Below the pieces are notes generated by a model. The model was not told the DNA's origin. It saw only the letters and a program-made list of their open reading frames with translations, and did no database searches. Made by a program: the position numbers and the translations under genes. A DNA stretch of 64,000 bases from Phoronis australis (taxonomy: Eukaryota > Phoronida > Phoronidae), in assembly GCA_002633005.1 (NCBI GenBank), contig NMRA01000748.1, positions 97,785-161,784 on the forward strand, read 5' to 3'. The stretch's first letter is position 1. Each line of letters starts with the position of its first letter. Below, in pieces: positions 11,577-23,129 of this stretch.

Positions 11577-12528
11577 AGAGACAAAACCTAGTTTATTCTA
11601 AGGGACATTGTGCGTCTACATGCAAACGATCGTTGGCATTGAGAACGAATGCTAAGAGTCGCCTCACGCTTCTGTGGTCAAGAGCACAGCAAGTTGTGAA
11701 AAGAGATACATCCTCAATCAAATTCCTTAGTTCAATTAAGAAAATGACATTTCAATGTTTTGATCTCGTGCTTACAACATGCTCTCATGCACCAATATCC
11801 ATTTCTTACTTGGTTTCGTATCAGTCTCCTAGCACGTGACCAGTACAGGCTATATGAATGACAATGAACTGTGACTTACATAAAAGGTCGCAAACAACAG
11901 TAACAGTTGATCTGGTAACGCTACGTTTTAATGATTATTAAGTTAATTACGTGCTGCAAATCAGCTGACATTGCAAGTGAATGTTAAAACAATTTTTCAC
12001 CGAATAATTAACCAAAGTCTTAGAGATTTTCGCTCTTCCCATTTTAATCATCTTTTTCTCTGCTTCAGCAAATCAACCTTATTTGAACTTAAGAACAAGA
12101 GTTCTCGAAAACGGCTTATTAGACTTCACTGAAACTTTCCTAACTTAATATTCAAGGGCCTAGTTTTTTGTAATGTAACAAAGACAAATACTATTTCTAT
12201 TTTTTACAAAACAATCTTACGTTTTGCGAGTTGACTTGTCATAGAAAACAAACGAAAAGACAAATCGAAAATTCCTAACAGCATTTTTGAGGTAACTGGT
12301 GAAGTTTTCATTTAAAAAAGTTTCATTAAAATTGACCGAAGGGTTATTTTGAAATGAATGTACCTTTCTTAAAAATAAAATTTTGACTTAAACGAATACA
12401 AAAAGTATTTTTATATTCCCTGACCTTTTTTCCTTCAGAATATAGATACTTTTACAAGTCGACAAAGCTTAGCTTTTATACACAAGTTAGAATGGAAATC
12501 ACTAAGTAAGATTTGAGATAACCTTAAG
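11577..12528. other. 952-bp segment present only in duplication copy 2
   Basis: Lies between blocks A2 and B2 and is missing from copy 1, where A and B abut. No coding region, TIRs or target duplication is evident at its edges, so a deletion in copy 1 is at least as likely as an insertion here. Confidence 0.7.
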
Positions 12529-12785
12529 CTGTGGAGTACAATCATGGTACTGAACCAAAAAACAGTTAAAAATAACCAATTAGGAATTAATATACAACTG
12601 AAGATGAGTGGCTGAAACAAGACGGTTGCACATTCCAACTTCATATATTACCTGGATAGTCAAATTTCTACTTTGACTCTCTTGATTTTTGTAACAATCC
12701 TACTTAACTGTTTAAAAAAGGACCATTGCAGGAGAAGTTTATCAAGCCATTGTCAAGCAGAATATGTACATACCAAACTTCTGTT

Positions 12786-13269
12786 AAGGCCCTTTCATAT
12801 TGATTTACCTCCGGTCTGAGCGGCACGTCGACGTAAACAGAGCATTTTACTGGACCGTTCATACTGGCTTCGGTAGTTAATGAACAGTGCAAGGTTGCGC
12901 TGCACGCTAAGATTTTTTTCAATGTGACAATTTGGGAACATTTACATTAATTTGCTAATTGACATTAAATTTATTTTTAAATCAATTGGTTATTATTTGA
13001 GCAAAATATAAACAGCTATTAGTGACCCCACTTAACCCTATAATTGTTGACGATAACAGTGGCACCTGGCGATAACTTCGACTGGACCGAAGTTAACTGT
13101 TCATACTGCACCGAAGCATTGACGCTGCGCTGTTAAATCCACCTGTTAACTGCGATCATGTTAACTGGAGTTGTTAACTTCAATCCAGGACCAGAGTTAA
13201 GCGTTCGCACTGACCACATGACTAACTCCCCAATCCAGCGACGCATCAACGTTAGTATGAAAGGCCCTT
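12786..13269. mobile_element. MITE-like element, copy 2 (484 bp)
   Basis: Same length and ends as 10117-10600. Here the right end is followed by CTGCATCCC and the left end is preceded by CTGTT, so a CTG target duplication is possible but unproven. Confidence 0.55.
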
Positions 13270-13445
13270 CTGCATCCCACTAAAAAACCATGCTTCATAA
13301 GCGCTCTCCGGACACAACTGCACTATGACAGCTAAACCAACTCTAACTCAGTATTTGGACATTTGGAAACACAGTCAAATCTTTTGTTGCAAATTCTTTG
13401 ATGTTCTTAATTGAACATGTTAGTCATTCATATTGGGTGAATTAC

Positions 13446-13605
13446 CTCCCAGCAGCCTTCTCAGATCTGCAAACCTATCTAAAGTGTATCTTCGTTGAAG
13501 ATTTCTGTCATAAATTCCCATCAGTACACGTTTGCCATGTATTTTTATACGTTTGCCAATGTTCTTCATTCTAGCGAGAATATCTGGTGGATCTTCTGAT
13601 AGCAT
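13446..13605 (-). CDS. Candidate first coding exon, unknown protein (copy 2)
   Basis: Duplicate of the exon at 10720-10879, with the same start, the same donor G|GTAATT and one residue change in the RNLQRR stretch (RTLQRR in the other copy). No family recognised. Confidence 0.3.
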
Positions 13606-13719
13606 ATCATAATTTTACACATTTGCAACTCAAATTAACACATTTTATACGTTAACGTGACATTTTTTTACACATTTGACATGTAATGTATCCTATTTTT
13701 ACACGTTTTAAATGCTAGC

Positions 13720-14733
13720 ATTGGCTTCGTTTTAGTTTTAACACTCTTCACTACTTTGCAATTTAAAAACAGAAATGGTGCCAGCGAGTCCTCCCAACTT
13801 TAACGGTCGATGAACAAATTAACAAGAATTTAATTGAAAAATTATGGCATGACCTTGTCTGCTTACAAAGTAATAAGTAAAACCCAGCAACAAGCATTCC
13901 GAAAACAGGAACAGTTAATAAAGCAGATTTCAGTCAAACGATCAGGTCACGTCAATGTTTAGCTATGTAATACAATTTTTTTCATAAATCTATCATTTTT
14001 CTGTAGTATATCAAAAGACCAGTTACTGAAGAAACAATTTAGTATCTTGCCTGCACAATCAATTTGGAAGTTTACCAAAACAGGTTAGCCACTTAAGTCA
14101 AGCAATGGTAACGGGAGAGAGAGGATCAGGGTCAGATGCTCCATCAGTTCTCAATCTAATGCCATAAAACTGTGAACTTAGGTGGATAAGACCACAGCTG
14201 ATCGGGTTTGCCTGAATCTGAGATTCTGCATGTGTTATAAAACAGCAAAAACAGCACGACACTGAAGTTGTTAATACGTACAGTGCTTATCTGTCAGTCA
14301 TCCGCTAACAAAGAGACCAGTGTGGGTCTTGGAAAGGGCTTAAACCCACATGGTGAAAATAAAATAAATTTATTCCTCAATCATTTAAATCAGATACTAC
14401 TAAGCATGTCTGATAAATAATACTAAAAATAAAAAAATTCAAAAACTAACCAATCTTTAGACCATAATGCTCAAAAGTAGTGGGTGAGTAGTTTGACGAA
14501 TAGTGGGCACTTAACACGAATTTTTCACAAATAGGGGTCAATGTGGGCACTTGTATTAGCACAGGCATTAACCCGAATGTTCATGTTAACGACACATTGA
14601 ATCTTAACTCACCTAGAATGCTGCATGTCATAAAAAATAAATGCAGAGTGTCAAAACAAGCCCACTCATACACAGCACGTTTTGAGGCTCCTCAACAAAA
14701 AGACACGTAACATTTGTTATCATTACATTTCAG
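13720..14733. other. Probable intron or intergenic sequence upstream of the Rab-like exon
   Basis: No recognisable coding blocks. In particular no nucleotide-binding Rab motif (WDTAGQE, NKxD or ETSAK type) was found here on the plus strand. Confidence 0.35.
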
Positions 14734-14874
14734 TATGGTTGGCATGCCAATTTTGTAAAACTATACCAGTCGGGAGACAGCTTGGAAACGGGCAGAGCGT
14801 CGCGGCGGAGCAGAAACGTCGTCATTGTGGATGACAGTCAAACACAGTCGAGTGAGAAAAGCGGCTGTTGTTAA
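14734..14874 (+). CDS. C-terminal exon of a Rab-family small GTPase (Rab21-like?)
   Basis: An exon opens after a good acceptor (CATTACATTTCAG, ending 14733) and stays in frame for 46 codons to TAA at 14872-14874. Its end reads NVVIVDDSQTQSSEKSGCC. A terminal Cys-Cys is the double geranylgeranylation signal of Rab GTPases, which anchors them to membranes of the endocytic or secretory pathway. The basic stretch RASRRSR followed by VxIVDD and a Ser/Gln-rich tail most resembles the hypervariable end of Rab21 as I know the family. A second in-frame acceptor (ATACCAG at 14769) would remove the first 12 residues and may be the true start. Two AATAAA signals follow at 15355 and 15407, as expected for a last exon. 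No GTPase-core exon is visible upstream, so the call rests on the tail alone. Confidence 0.5.
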   Translation, partial: YGWHANFVKLYQSGDSLETGRASRRSRNVVIVDDSQTQSSEKSGCC

Positions 14875-15354
14875 AGGAAATCATTTTGATGGTGATGGCG
14901 ATACATACACTGAATTGTTAACAGTGGTGATATAGACCTGGGGCGTTGCGTTTCCTGAATTGAATGTAACGTGGCGTGGCTTTAACATAAGTCAGTTTCA
15001 TTCCTCCCACATGAGACACACACCTTCTTTTGCTATGTACTCAATTCTCTTCCAATATTCACAAATTGTATGGATATTTTTTATACTTTCTTGGTAATCA
15101 TAAGATTTTTAAAAAACATATTATTTATTTGCCATATCTGCAAAGTTTTGGGGATGATTTCAGTTGATTTCGATTGCATGTCAAAGCCTTTTTATCAGCC
15201 ATTTTCAGGTCTTTGTTTTTTAACACTATTGGCAGTTTTGATCATCAAGTTTCCTATAATGCGAGCATTGATTCACATGGAATTTCACTTGTTTCATAGT
15301 CTATAGCCGAACGTTTCAATTTTTGTTTACCTCTGAACAGCAGCAATATCGGTC

Positions 15355-15360
15355 AATAAA
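15355..15360 (+). terminator. Polyadenylation signal AATAAA
   Basis: Canonical hexamer 481 bases after the stop of the Rab-like exon; a second copy at 15407-15412 follows. Together they suggest a 3' UTR of about 0.5 kb. Confidence 0.45.
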
Positions 15361-15406
15361 AACGAAGAGTTGCAATGATTGCCGATGTCTTTGTTCATTG
15401 AAGAAC

Positions 15407-15412
15407 AATAAA
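15407..15412 (+). terminator. Second polyadenylation signal AATAAA
   Basis: Alternative or main signal for the plus-strand transcript ending here; no downstream GU-rich element was assessed. Confidence 0.4.
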
Positions 15413-15707
15413 AAATATGATACGCAGTTCCCAACACAGTAACAGCACAAAGACACAGTTCAAACAATAACTTGCCCACAGTGTGAGCACCCTATAGTGA
15501 ATCAAAATTTTCTGTATATTATAACTGGGTTCAAATGTTTTGAAAACGAACTGCAGAGTGCCAGAAAACGGCTAGAGCTCGTGTAAAAACAACGTGCTCT
15601 TGAGAAAAGAATGTCAGTGCGAACATCTGTAAGGTTCATTAGGGAATTTTGGAAGTCCAAACTTCACCATAAGTGTGTGAAATTGTGAGAAATGAGAAAT
15701 CAGTTAC

Positions 15708-15902
15708 CTTTAAGATCAACACCACCAAAGGCTCCAACAGGACCAAGAGGATCATCAAGAGCTCCAGCAGGACCAAGAGAATGTTCAAAGGCTCCAGCAG
15801 GACCAAGAGAATCTTCAAAGGCTCCAGCAACATCAGCAGGATCAGGGGTTGGATCAACATGGTTAAACGCTAGGGATGAATCATCACTTTGACTAATGAC
15901 AC
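15708..15902 (-). CDS. Internal exon of an unknown acidic protein with 10-residue repeats
   Basis: A 195-bp minus-strand exon bounded by acceptor TTGTCACTTGCAG (15903 and up) and donor AAAG|GTAACTG (15707 and down). It starts with two bases and ends with one base of a codon, a symmetric phase 1-1 exon. It encodes VISQSDDSSLAFNHVDPTPD, then four decapeptide repeats of the type AGAFEDSLGP (30-bp period), the last degenerate (VGAFGGVDLK). It is rich in Asp, Gly and Pro, so probably unstructured. Its phase fits the exons at 22332-22376 and 23510-23621 on the same strand. I do not recognise the protein. Confidence 0.6.
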
Positions 15903-16208
15903 CTGCAAGTGACAATGAATAACAGAAACACTTCATTTGCCATGAAATTAGGACACTGACATATAAAAACGACAGATCTAGTCTCCCATTTGATTCACAA
16001 GAGATGAAAACAAACTTGATATCACAAACAAATTCACATTCACTAATCCAATTTTTAACTACACTGTCAACTTTACCGCAAAAATTACTCCATTTTAGAC
16101 ACTCACTAATCTCCAAAAATCCATATGTGCATTGTCAGAACTCACAAAGGTACTCGTTTGATGAAATAAAATATTTCTCTCCTTCTTGTGCACTTGAAAT
16201 CTTATTTA

Positions 16209-16328
16209 TGATCGACATATGTCCCGAATGATACAAGGTAGTTCGTGCATCGCAAGCTTGTTACCAGAGATGAAACCAAGACCTGGGTAAGCGATATAAG
16301 GTCATTTATTATGACTAATACAATTACA
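16209..16328 (+). repeat. Left inverted terminal repeat of DIRS-like element
   Basis: Reverse-complement match to 17355-17474 and, more weakly, to 17220-17340, with scattered substitutions. It begins TGATCGACATATGTCCC. Confidence 0.75.
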
Positions 16329-16489
16329 AGTAAGGTCATTTATATGACGGGCCCCCACAGTCCCTTAAATGTTCCAACAACCTCAACAATTTCCTCCTCC
16401 TCTGTTCATCCATCGGTATCCCTATCAACCGGGAAAAAACTATTCTTCCCACTACAGCCCTCAATCTTTTCAGCATCCACCCCAACACT

Positions 16490-16980
16490 GCCACAATGTC
16501 TGCCTCCCTGCCAAGGACAAGCTCGACAAGGCCGCGGAGCTCCTCAACCACTTCCAACGCAAACCCACAGTCATGCTCCATGACATGCAGTCCCTCCTCG
16601 GCCTCCTCAACGTCGCCTTCCTCGTAATCGTGTGAGGATGTGCTTTTCTAGGCCGCCTCATTGACCACACCAAGGGGCTCCACGGCGTCCTCACCATCAT
16701 GTGACTGTCAACAACGAGGCTCGCGCTGACATACGTTAGTGGCTCCTCTTCCTCGAGCACTTCAATGGCAAATCACTTCTACTTTTCGACAAATGGGTGT
16801 CGTCTTCATCCATCAAACTCTACACTGAGGCCGCTGCCGTCCATGGTGGTTTTGCTGCCGTCTTCGGCTCCCAATGGTTTGCGGGACACTCGCCACCGTC
16901 TACATCCGACCTCCACATTACCTTCAAGGAACTCTTCCCCATCGTCCTCGCCACTGAGATCTGGGGTCACAAAGTGGGCA
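16490..16980 (+). pseudogene. DIRS-like RT/RNase H remnant
   Basis: Two plus frames together give ordered blocks. One is LPAKDKLDKAAELLNHFQRK followed by MQSLLGLLNVAFLVIV, matching the 'sLlGLLnfa..vv' block that precedes RNase H in DIRS/Ngaro polymerases. The other has ARADIR (stop) WLLFLEHFNGKS, then SIKLYTEAAAVHGGFAAVFG and ITFKELFPIVLATEIWG. The last two are the D-A-S..GFGA and kElfPIvlA...WG blocks of the RNase H domain, with the first catalytic Asp replaced by Glu. In-frame stops and one frame change make it non-functional. Confidence 0.7.
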
Positions 16981-17219
16981 TGAGCTGTCTTCCTACATCT
17001 CTTGTGGCACTTTGCCCATCTTACCAGAGATTAGTATTTCTTACCTTACTTATCTTTAGTCACTACCTATTACTGGTATTGTATTAGTCATATAACTACC
17101 TTACTTATAACTGTATGATTGTGTCATTTAGCTGTCTTACAACATCTCTTGTGGCGTTTTTTATTGCCCATCTTACCAGAGATTACCAATTATACTTTAT
17201 TTACCTGTATTCATTATAT

Positions 17220-17474
17220 TGTAATTGTACTAGTCATAATAAATGACCTAATATCGCCTACCTCCCTCTCCTTTTCATCTCTGGTAACAAGCTTGCGAGG
17301 CATGTATCATTTATCTATTATTTGGGACATATGTCGATCAAAAATGACCTTATTTGTGATTGTATTAGACATAATAAATGACCTTATATTGCCTACCCAG
17401 GTCTTGGTTTCATCTTTGGTAACGAGCTTGCGACGCACGAACTACCATATATCATTTGGGACAAATATTGATCA
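17220..17474 (+). repeat. Right terminal repeat of DIRS-like element, duplicated in tandem
   Basis: Two direct copies of 121 and 120 bases separated by 14 bases, both inverted relative to 16209-16328. The outer copy (17355-17474) is the closer match to the left repeat. Confidence 0.75.
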
Positions 17475-18426
17475 TAAATGGTATTTCACTCGTTAAATAT
17501 ATTTAATTGTGAGCATATGGTCCCGTGTTACTCCTTTCCCCCCTCAATTCGGTCTAGTCCATTAATTCCTTTGTGTAGGACTACTCGTCGTTCTCCCAGC
17601 CTCATTGGCCAATTGTATCACGTGCCCAGAGTTTGGTCAGCTCTGGGGCTCTCATAGGCTTATGATTGTCACGTGTCCTTAGGAATTCACATTTGTTATT
17701 GTAACCTCGTTTCCTGTTCACCTACTTCGTTCCGGCCTCGTCGACGTACGTCTAAAACTTCTCAAATTTTCCCACCCCCTACCATCCCCCTTTTCAGCAT
17801 TCCCTCGAACCTCCACGTGGCCGGAGCTTTTTATTTGCCCATCGTTACCAGAGATTAGTATTTATTTAACTGAAGACCTGATTAATAACACCTTAAATTA
17901 GTATTACACCTCAATTTAGTATTGCACCATTTCCAGTATCTTGAATCCAACCCGATATCTCTTTAACTGTTTGATCATTTAAAGTTAACACAGAGTAAGC
18001 AACATATACACACGTCAAATACAATAGAAAAAACAAACGCATGCAACAATACTATCAATGCAAACAACACTTGACTTAAGCAGTAATCAATAAATCAAAT
18101 AGATTTTAGAATGCCGTGCCGTTACCGATGGATTCAATGTAAAATAATAAAAATATTAAAAATAGTAAAGGTTATGTAGGGCCATAGAAAAATGTCCAAT
18201 TATGGCCAACTTTGTGTCTCATATTCACATGAAACTTTCAGATAATATAAATATACACTGTGCTCCAAAATCGTTTTTAAAGTCTTACACTTTTATATGA
18301 GGAGGAATCATAAAACAGGAGCACCACATTGACATGTCTGTGCATTCTGCCAAATATTTACAATTGAATTACGGTCTTTAACTCGGCAAAAATGTTTCTA
18401 AAGAAAAGAGACTGTAGAATTTAATT
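17475..18426. other. No gene recognised
   Basis: Includes a short echo of the DIRS flank (TTACCAGAGATTAGTATTT at 17847, also at 17020). The rest is AT-rich and unassigned. Confidence 0.35.
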
Positions 18427-18720
18427 CTTGGCTTGATAACAATAGAGTGGGTCACATGGTCACGTGTTTTAGTAAAATTTACAAAAACGTTGACACATAT
18501 AGTTTTATAAATTATTTTGTTTTGTTTCATGCAACTTTTATTAAAAAAATCATATAAAGTCTTTTATTTGATAGCTCGATGCAACAGCGGAACATTCTAA
18601 AAACAATTCCTAACAACATGTTAGAATACAGTCAGCGTATGTCTGAAGGTCTCACATACCCGGAAAATAAGACTCGGCCATTTCTGAAATATGATGTTCC
18701 AAAGATAGCCACATTTAGAT
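18427..18720. repeat. Dispersed repeat, copy related to 24131-24500
   Basis: Shared landmarks in the same order: GTGGGTCA, a T-rich block ending TTTTGTTTNATGCAACTTT, then GCGGAACAT followed by A-rich sequence. Identity looks like 60-70 percent by eye. No open reading frame is shared intact, so an old transposable element is more likely than a gene. Confidence 0.5.
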
Positions 18721-18797
18721 ATTTTTCTGGAGACCGACACAACCTCAAATGTAAATTGGTAAAGCAAACTACTGGTACTCTAAAAAAGGTGGATTAA

Positions 18798-19720
18798 GGT
18801 TCCAGCTATCACACTTATGGAACCATGTCCTGACCTTGATACCGCGTCGCCTGGTTAAAACACTACCTGTTGGCCAGGGTGGTAATACCACTTGCCAAGC
18901 TGAAGTCTGTCAGAGACCGATGCAATGCTGATAGCCCTAGTAAGCAAATTCCAATATTGTACATTTTCTGTATTTTTTTACCTCAGCTGGGCTTCTCAAA
19001 ACTTTCATGCTTTTAACAAACTAGCTACCTAAACTACACTTTTGTTCAAGACATATCGTGGTCCATTTTCAAGATTTACAACTAGGTGCTTATCCTTTAC
19101 GCATGAAGGAAACGGGAATACTAATTTTAAGGCTGTTTAAGGTTTTGGCAAATCATACATAATACTTCCTAAAGATCATTTTCCCTTCATGACATTTTCT
19201 ATATAATATATCCATGCACCCCTTTAGTGCATATTAATTCACTTATCATTACCTCATTTAAATTATCATTGAAAGAAGATCCTAAATGACTTCAGTTTTG
19301 TAGTAATTTAATCTACTATCAACAGCAATTACCATATTCATCTACAAATCTCATGTTCAGCTTAAAACCCACCACCTAAATTTGTGAATTTTCACTTCTA
19401 AATTAAATTTGCTGAGTCTCTATTCAGACTTCTTCCCCTGTGGGCTGGGCTATGTAAGCAGGTCACCACTACAGTTGTACACTGAGCAGTTAACACAGCA
19501 TTCAATGGGATCATTGGCTTGTCCAGTGAACTCACCCACAGCAGGATAACTTGAAGGGAGTTCAATAGCGGAGTTGCAATGCCGCCATATTGGAAATGGG
19601 TCAGAATGTTGCATTGTGGTTAATGCGGTATTATTCAGTAAACAAATACATCAGCAAGCGTGGGGGCGAACTGGCTACAGGGAGGTTATACGTGTTGTGA
19701 GCCTGGCTGCTAACAGTTAG
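18798..19720. other. No gene recognised upstream of the THAP exon
   Basis: The first zinc-ligand half (CxxxxC) expected of a THAP domain was looked for here and not found. A YY1-like word (GCCGCCATATTGG) lies at about 19579-19591. Confidence 0.35.
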
Positions 19721-19999
19721 GGAGATAAAGAATTTAGTTACTACCTGTTTCCCAAGGATCATGAACTGCGTAAAAAATGGGTCAGAAACATTGGTAGAGC
19801 TGGTAGCAAAGGCCGATTTAGTGAATTCTTCCCGACTTCCTGGCATAAAGTATGCTGCGCTCATTTTGAGGGAGGCAAGAAAACGTATCTAGGAAATTGC
19901 CCAACAATATTTCCCTCGAAAGAAACAGCAACAAATACTCCACGGCGGAGGGTAGTGAAAAAAACTTGTTTTCGCTTGACCAGAACCAAGCCAACCTGA
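19721..19999 (+). CDS. THAP-domain exon (C-terminal part of the zinc finger)
   Basis: A frame of 92 codons opens just after a possible acceptor (GCTAACAGTTAG, 19720) and ends at TGA 19997-19999. It reads YYLFPKDHELRKKWVRNIGR, then HKVCCAHFEGG and NCPTIFPSKE. These are the F-P-K-D, W, C-x2-H-F and P-T-(I/L)-F-P signatures of the THAP domain, a C2CH zinc finger that binds DNA and occurs in chromatin-linked transcription factors and P-element-type transposases. The upstream Cys pair must lie on another exon. The basic tail (RRRVVKKTCFRL) then stops, giving a short product. It could be a small THAP gene or a domesticated or decayed transposase piece. Confidence 0.65.
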   Translation, partial: GDKEFSYYLFPKDHELRKKWVRNIGRAGSKGRFSEFFPTSWHKVCCAHFEGGKKTYLGNCPTIFPSKETATNTPRRRVVKKTCFRLTRTKPT

Positions 20000-22331
20000 G
20001 CAATTTTGAGGATAATGCCTCTGCACAATCACCTGTTCTGTCGACTCACTTAACGCACACTATGCAATAACGAGCTAAAACAAAGTCCAGAATATTATTT
20101 TACTTTCTACAAAATTGTGGTGCATTGCTATCAAAATTTGTTGTTAAATTACGATCATTTTTCAGAAAATTGTGCTGAAATCCCAGGGCTAAATCTCGCC
20201 GACAGATGCGTAGGTGCCAGTCTCGCAATCGTCGATAGGGCAACTTGAATTCTTGAATAAGAATAGTTTCGACTCAACAAATTACCTGAAATCCTCCTTA
20301 AGTTTTCTCAATAGCGTCTCTTAGATTTTTAAGTTCTTGTCGAGTCTGGATTAAGTTCAAATCTGCGCTAGATTGTAGCCCGCAACATGAGAAAAATCTC
20401 TAGAGGAACACACATGTTGTTGTCACGTGACGTGTGTTTTGAAGTTTGTATGCGTGTGTGTGAGAAAGTAAGCGTGCGTGTGCTTGTCATCAGAGTTCAT
20501 TTGCCACAGTAAATGTGATGTAATGATCTAGGTGTGCATTTTAACCAAAGAAATTAAATCAAGCAGTAAAGCAGAGCGTGTTTTAATATTTAGCACTTGC
20601 TGGCCTCATCTGCTAAAAACGTTCGAGAATTGTTTCGGTAAGACCGACATGTCACTCATTGAGTCGCCTGGTGAGTGGATGCGTGACCGTAGTGTAACAG
20701 CTATCTTCCGGAAGGTTCAGGGCGTAAGGGTGCGAATGTGTTCACTATCAGTGGGTCATTTTGACTTTAAAAACACGAATTATGATTAGGTAAATAATTT
20801 TTCTTAAAAATAATTCAAAAGTTTTTACAGTATTAGAACCTTTCGGAAATTAGTGCCAATATTTATTTCTTGCCAATGCTATGTTACCCGTTTCATGAAT
20901 AGATAGTTCTTGACTAAATGTCTTTGATGACAGCCGGTACATTATGCAGCGCGTGCTTCTTGGCCGCGTGCTAACACTAGTCGAGTTTTTTTATTAGTCT
21001 TCGATTCAAGGTTTTCAGGTGTACAAAGAAGTTTCGATTCCTGTTGAGGCGGGAGAAGATCTGTACCGGAAAGATACAATGCAAGGCCGCCAACAAGAAC
21101 GCTGCGTCTGTTTTCAAAGTCCAGACCATAGTGGGACAGATTCCTCACAAGAGCAGCAAAATTTTTTGAATCGCGGGCCTAAGTTTGAAGTGTATACTGA
21201 CAAAATGGTGAAGTACATGGTCTACAAACTCAGGACTGTCGGATCTTTCAATTGATAAATTGGAGACGTTACTGTAGAATTTTAGAACTGTCGGTAAGGC
21301 ATTTTTTGCATGTAGTTCATGGGCTATGCGCTTACTTTAGCGAAGTATGAAAATGCGTGAGGGCACCTATAGGGGCATGGACGCTTATTAGGCAGAATTA
21401 CATAGAGCAGCGTAGTTTAATGCACACAAATCACACGTCGTGCAAACCAATCGGCCATTCCACATTATCAACCCTGATTTCCGGACATGCGCAATCGTTA
21501 AATCGATCTGCTTGCAACTCCGCTATTCTCAAGGCCAGCTCCAGAAAACCACCATGCAACACCCTTGCCACAAGCCAACAAGCATATTGTTTGCATTTTG
21601 TTAATTATGGTAACTTACCTGGCTATTAACTTGAACTGGCTTGCAATTAGATTCAAATCCTGGGAGGTTAAACTCGCATTTTGCCCTGTTTAGTTGACTA
21701 TAGAACAATAATGGAATTAGGCCTTTTACTTTTAAATTAATAAAATTCAACCCTGACACTATTCTATTTCCCTTACTAACATTACCATAGAAACCATCAA
21801 CAATTTATGGAAAATTTATTGGGGTTAACCAACCCTAAAATTGTGAGTTCATAAATGGTGCATGTATGTATTGCCATTTACTTTCATTGGGATCTCTTGT
21901 TGGTAAGGAACACTATGAAACCAAATTTATGAAAGTAAAAGGCCAAATTTGACCATTGCTTACCCAACAAACAGGGCGAAATGAAGCTTTAACCAAGGTA
22001 TAGACTTCCATAATGAAGTGAAACACAAACTTCAAGTGAACTGTACGCAACATTGCGAAAGAAGAACTGCCAATTGCACATAATGTGAAAACCGAAATTG
22101 GCCAACAGACAGCGTTCTATTTAACAACGTTCGTAGTCAAGAGGGCACATAAGATCACTCCACAATCTCAGCAGCTGAATAACCGAAGAACAGTGTTTTT
22201 TTAACACCAGTAACCAGTTTATTCTAAACAAGGAAGTCAGGTGCGAGTCCCGTGTCTGATTTTATTTTGCTCACTTATCGTTCTAAAGTAGTGTATTTGT
22301 ACTTCAACAGCTTGGACTAACTCAACTGTAC
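20000..22331. other. No gene recognised; intron of the minus-strand acidic gene
   Basis: Falls between two minus-strand exons with compatible phase. It contains a GT-rich tract (about 20390-20490). A minus-strand stretch with donor CAG|GTAAGT ending at 21620 is open for about 35 codons but is not similar to anything I know. Confidence 0.35.
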
Positions 22332-22376
22332 CTGGAATGCCACTCTTCTCATGCTCAGCTACTTCACTGCTGCCAC
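22332..22376 (-). CDS. 45-bp symmetric exon of the unknown acidic protein gene
   Basis: Acceptor TTGTATTTCAG lies directly above 22376 and donor CCAG|GTACAG directly below 22332, both on the minus strand. The exon encodes GSSEVAEHEKSGIP in phase 1-1, the same phase as the exons at 15708-15902 and 23510-23621. Length divisible by three with matching phases means it can be skipped or included without a frameshift. The call rests on splice signals and phase, since the peptide is short. Confidence 0.5.
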
Positions 22377-23129
22377 CTGAAATACAATGTGAACAATATG
22401 TAGCAACCAAATCTAAAATGCCCCATTTAGTTGGATTCTGTGGTATTTACCCACAGTGCTGTACAACATACATCCCACAGCTCTACACTGCTGCAGCGCT
22501 ATCCACTATTCAACAGCAAAATTGTTTTGGCATTTGCTTAAATTGAACTTTTTTACAGTTGGGAGTAGGCACTTAGGTGAGTCTGACTGTAAAACCCTAT
22601 GTCTATTATAATAGCAACTAATATTGGAAAAATTCAGGAGGTTTTAGGCCCCTGTTAACCATGGTACTGGCACATTCATCGTGGTAGTCAGTGGCTTGCA
22701 TGTGTGACTGTCAGTAACATAAAGTGTCCACTAATTGTCGCTTGCATGAACCTGTCATCTGGCTGGGTACAGACCAGGTGATTAGGTGAAGTGCTTGAAT
22801 TCAGAACCAATTTAATTGTATTGAAAATTATTGGCAACTTGATTATTAATGCATTTAGTAGTACCAGTAATAACAATAACAATTTTGTTGGTATTGTTGC
22901 TCATCTAAATCCTATGCATAACAGATATGGTGGGGCTGGACCTTTACCGTGGGGAGGGAGTTCGAACGAAACCCCCGAATCCCCCCAAGCTATGAGCCTG
23001 AGCTATGTTATGGTTGTATAGAATCTGAATGCAAAGCATCTTATTTCCGTGGTAAGACAAAAGATGCGAATTCCATCACACTGTTAATAAGCCAGTACAC
23101 TGTAGTAAATAAACATACGCAATGTAGGG

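Larger units (their letters stand above)
12529..13719 (+). repeat. Segmental duplication block B, copy 2
   Basis: Duplicate of 9858-10993 with 57 extra bases at 13270-13326. Right of 13719 the sequence is unrelated to that following copy 1. Confidence 0.9.
16209..17474 (+). mobile_element. Truncated DIRS/Ngaro-like retrotransposon with inverted terminal repeats
   Basis: A 120-bp left repeat (16209-16328) is inverted relative to two tandem right copies (17220-17340 and 17355-17474). Shared features are a TCATTTATTATG core next to a long run common to all three copies. Between them lie fragments of a retroelement polymerase and RNase H region. Inverted terminal repeats around a tyrosine-recombinase-type retroelement are characteristic of DIRS-1-like elements, whereas LTR elements carry direct repeats. 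At 1.27 kb the element lacks most of the polymerase, the methylase-like region and the recombinase, so it is an internally deleted, non-autonomous derivative. Confidence 0.65.

Noticed and set aside
21610-21720. Minus-strand exon candidate ending CAG|GTAAGT
   Set aside because: Only about 35 open codons, no convincing acceptor, and phase does not match the neighbouring acidic-gene exons.
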